Assembly (NCBI GenBank): GCA_019309605.1
Contig: JAFDFW010000150.1
Span: 1 to 5,746, forward strand
From: Deltaproteobacteria bacterium
GTDB lineage: Bacteria; Myxococcota_A; Polyangia; Polyangiales; Houyiibacteriaceae
Direction: 5' to 3'
Length of the DNA: 5,746 nt
Shown in pieces: positions 5,590-5,746 of the stretch; positions within the stretch are counted from its first letter, which is position 1; each line of letters begins with the position of its first letter. The position numbers and the translations under genes are program-made. The notes under the pieces are model-generated. The model was not told the DNA's origin. It was given only the letters and a program-made list of their open reading frames with translations, and ran no database searches.

Positions 5590-5746
5590 ATGAATGGCCA
5601 GAAGGTGCAAGACTGGATTGCGAGCGATTTCGAACGTGTGCGCGCGCAGACCGAAGCACTGGCCGCGCCTCTCTCCGCGGAAGACCAATGCGCTCAGAGC
5701 ATGCCCGAGGCGAGTCCCGTCAAGTGGCACCGCGCCCACACGACAT
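5590..5746 (+). CDS. egtB: Partial CDS: EgtB-like ergothioneine sulfoxide synthase, N-terminal DinB-like domain
   Basis: The frame opens at the ATG at 5590 and runs without a stop to the window edge, giving 52 codons. The residues QTEALAAPLSAEDQ (20-33), then QSMPEASPVKWHRAHTT (36-52), match the conserved N-terminus of EgtB, whose usual form reads PL..ED...QSMP.aSP.KWHlaHTTWFFE. EgtB is an iron(II)-dependent enzyme that joins cysteine or gamma-glutamylcysteine to hergynine by oxidative C-S bond formation in ergothioneine biosynthesis. The protein combines a DinB-like four-helix domain with a formylglycine-generating-enzyme-like C-type lectin domain, about 400-450 residues in all. H50 in the HxxHT motif probably corresponds to the first of the three iron-binding histidines; the other two would lie beyond the window. 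R48 replaces the Leu more commonly seen there. Related EgtB-like proteins (OvoA, other DinB/FGE fusions) share this start, so the exact member is not fixed. The 80-bp gap and own ribosome site suggest a unit separate from the sugar operon. Confidence 0.82.
   Translation, partial: MNGQKVQDWIASDFERVRAQTEALAAPLSAEDQCAQSMPEASPVKWHRAHTT

Noticed and set aside
5311..5739. 142-codon minus-strand frame spanning the 5510-5589 gap
   Set aside because: It is antisense to both the conserved SSPGFIGTF region of the membrane protein and the EgtB-like start, and shows no motif.

Overview
The window is GC-rich bacterial DNA, densely packed with genes. The wobble bias towards G/C, the overlapping genes and the gene mix suggest an environmental, probably Gram-negative bacterium, perhaps of the Myxococcota/deltaproteobacterial type. 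That placement is an impression from composition and content; no rRNA or marker gene is present to fix it.

Layout: (1) On the minus strand, a complete HAD-superfamily phosphatase/phosphomutase-like gene (768 down to 91) is followed, with a 4-base stop/start overlap, by the first 31 codons of another gene that leaves the window at its left edge. (2) A 50-bp divergent gap (769-818) separates this pair from a plus-strand run of four tightly packed genes: an extended-SDR sugar-nucleotide epimerase/dehydratase (819-1844), a DegT/DnrJ/EryC1-type PLP sugar aminotransferase (1841-2941), a fused nucleotidyltransferase + PfkB-type sugar kinase related to HldE/RfaE but with the two domains in inverted order (2934-4487), and a multi-spanning membrane protein of the YbhN/UPF0104/AglD-like flippase-like family (4490-5509). 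Junctions are -4, -8 and +2 bases, so the four are almost certainly one transcript. (3) After an 80-bp gap with some inverted repeats, the 5' end of an egtB-like gene (ergothioneine sulfoxide synthase family) begins at 5590 and runs off the right edge.

How it may work together (inference): the kinase/nucleotidyltransferase fusion would phosphorylate a sugar phosphate at C1 and then activate it to an NDP-sugar, as HldE does for heptose. The SDR enzyme would oxidise, dehydrate or epimerise the activated sugar, and the aminotransferase would install an amino group on a keto intermediate. The HAD enzyme could remove a phosphate between the kinase and nucleotidyl-transfer steps, the place GmhB occupies in the heptose pathway, although it is not GmhB-like in sequence. 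The membrane protein points to use of the sugar at the envelope. This makes a compact cassette for an activated amino-sugar, possibly a heptose derivative; the actual sugar and nucleotide cannot be read from the sequence.

I saw no tRNA, rRNA, CRISPR array, insertion sequence or long repeat. No stretch over 300 bases lacks a gene.
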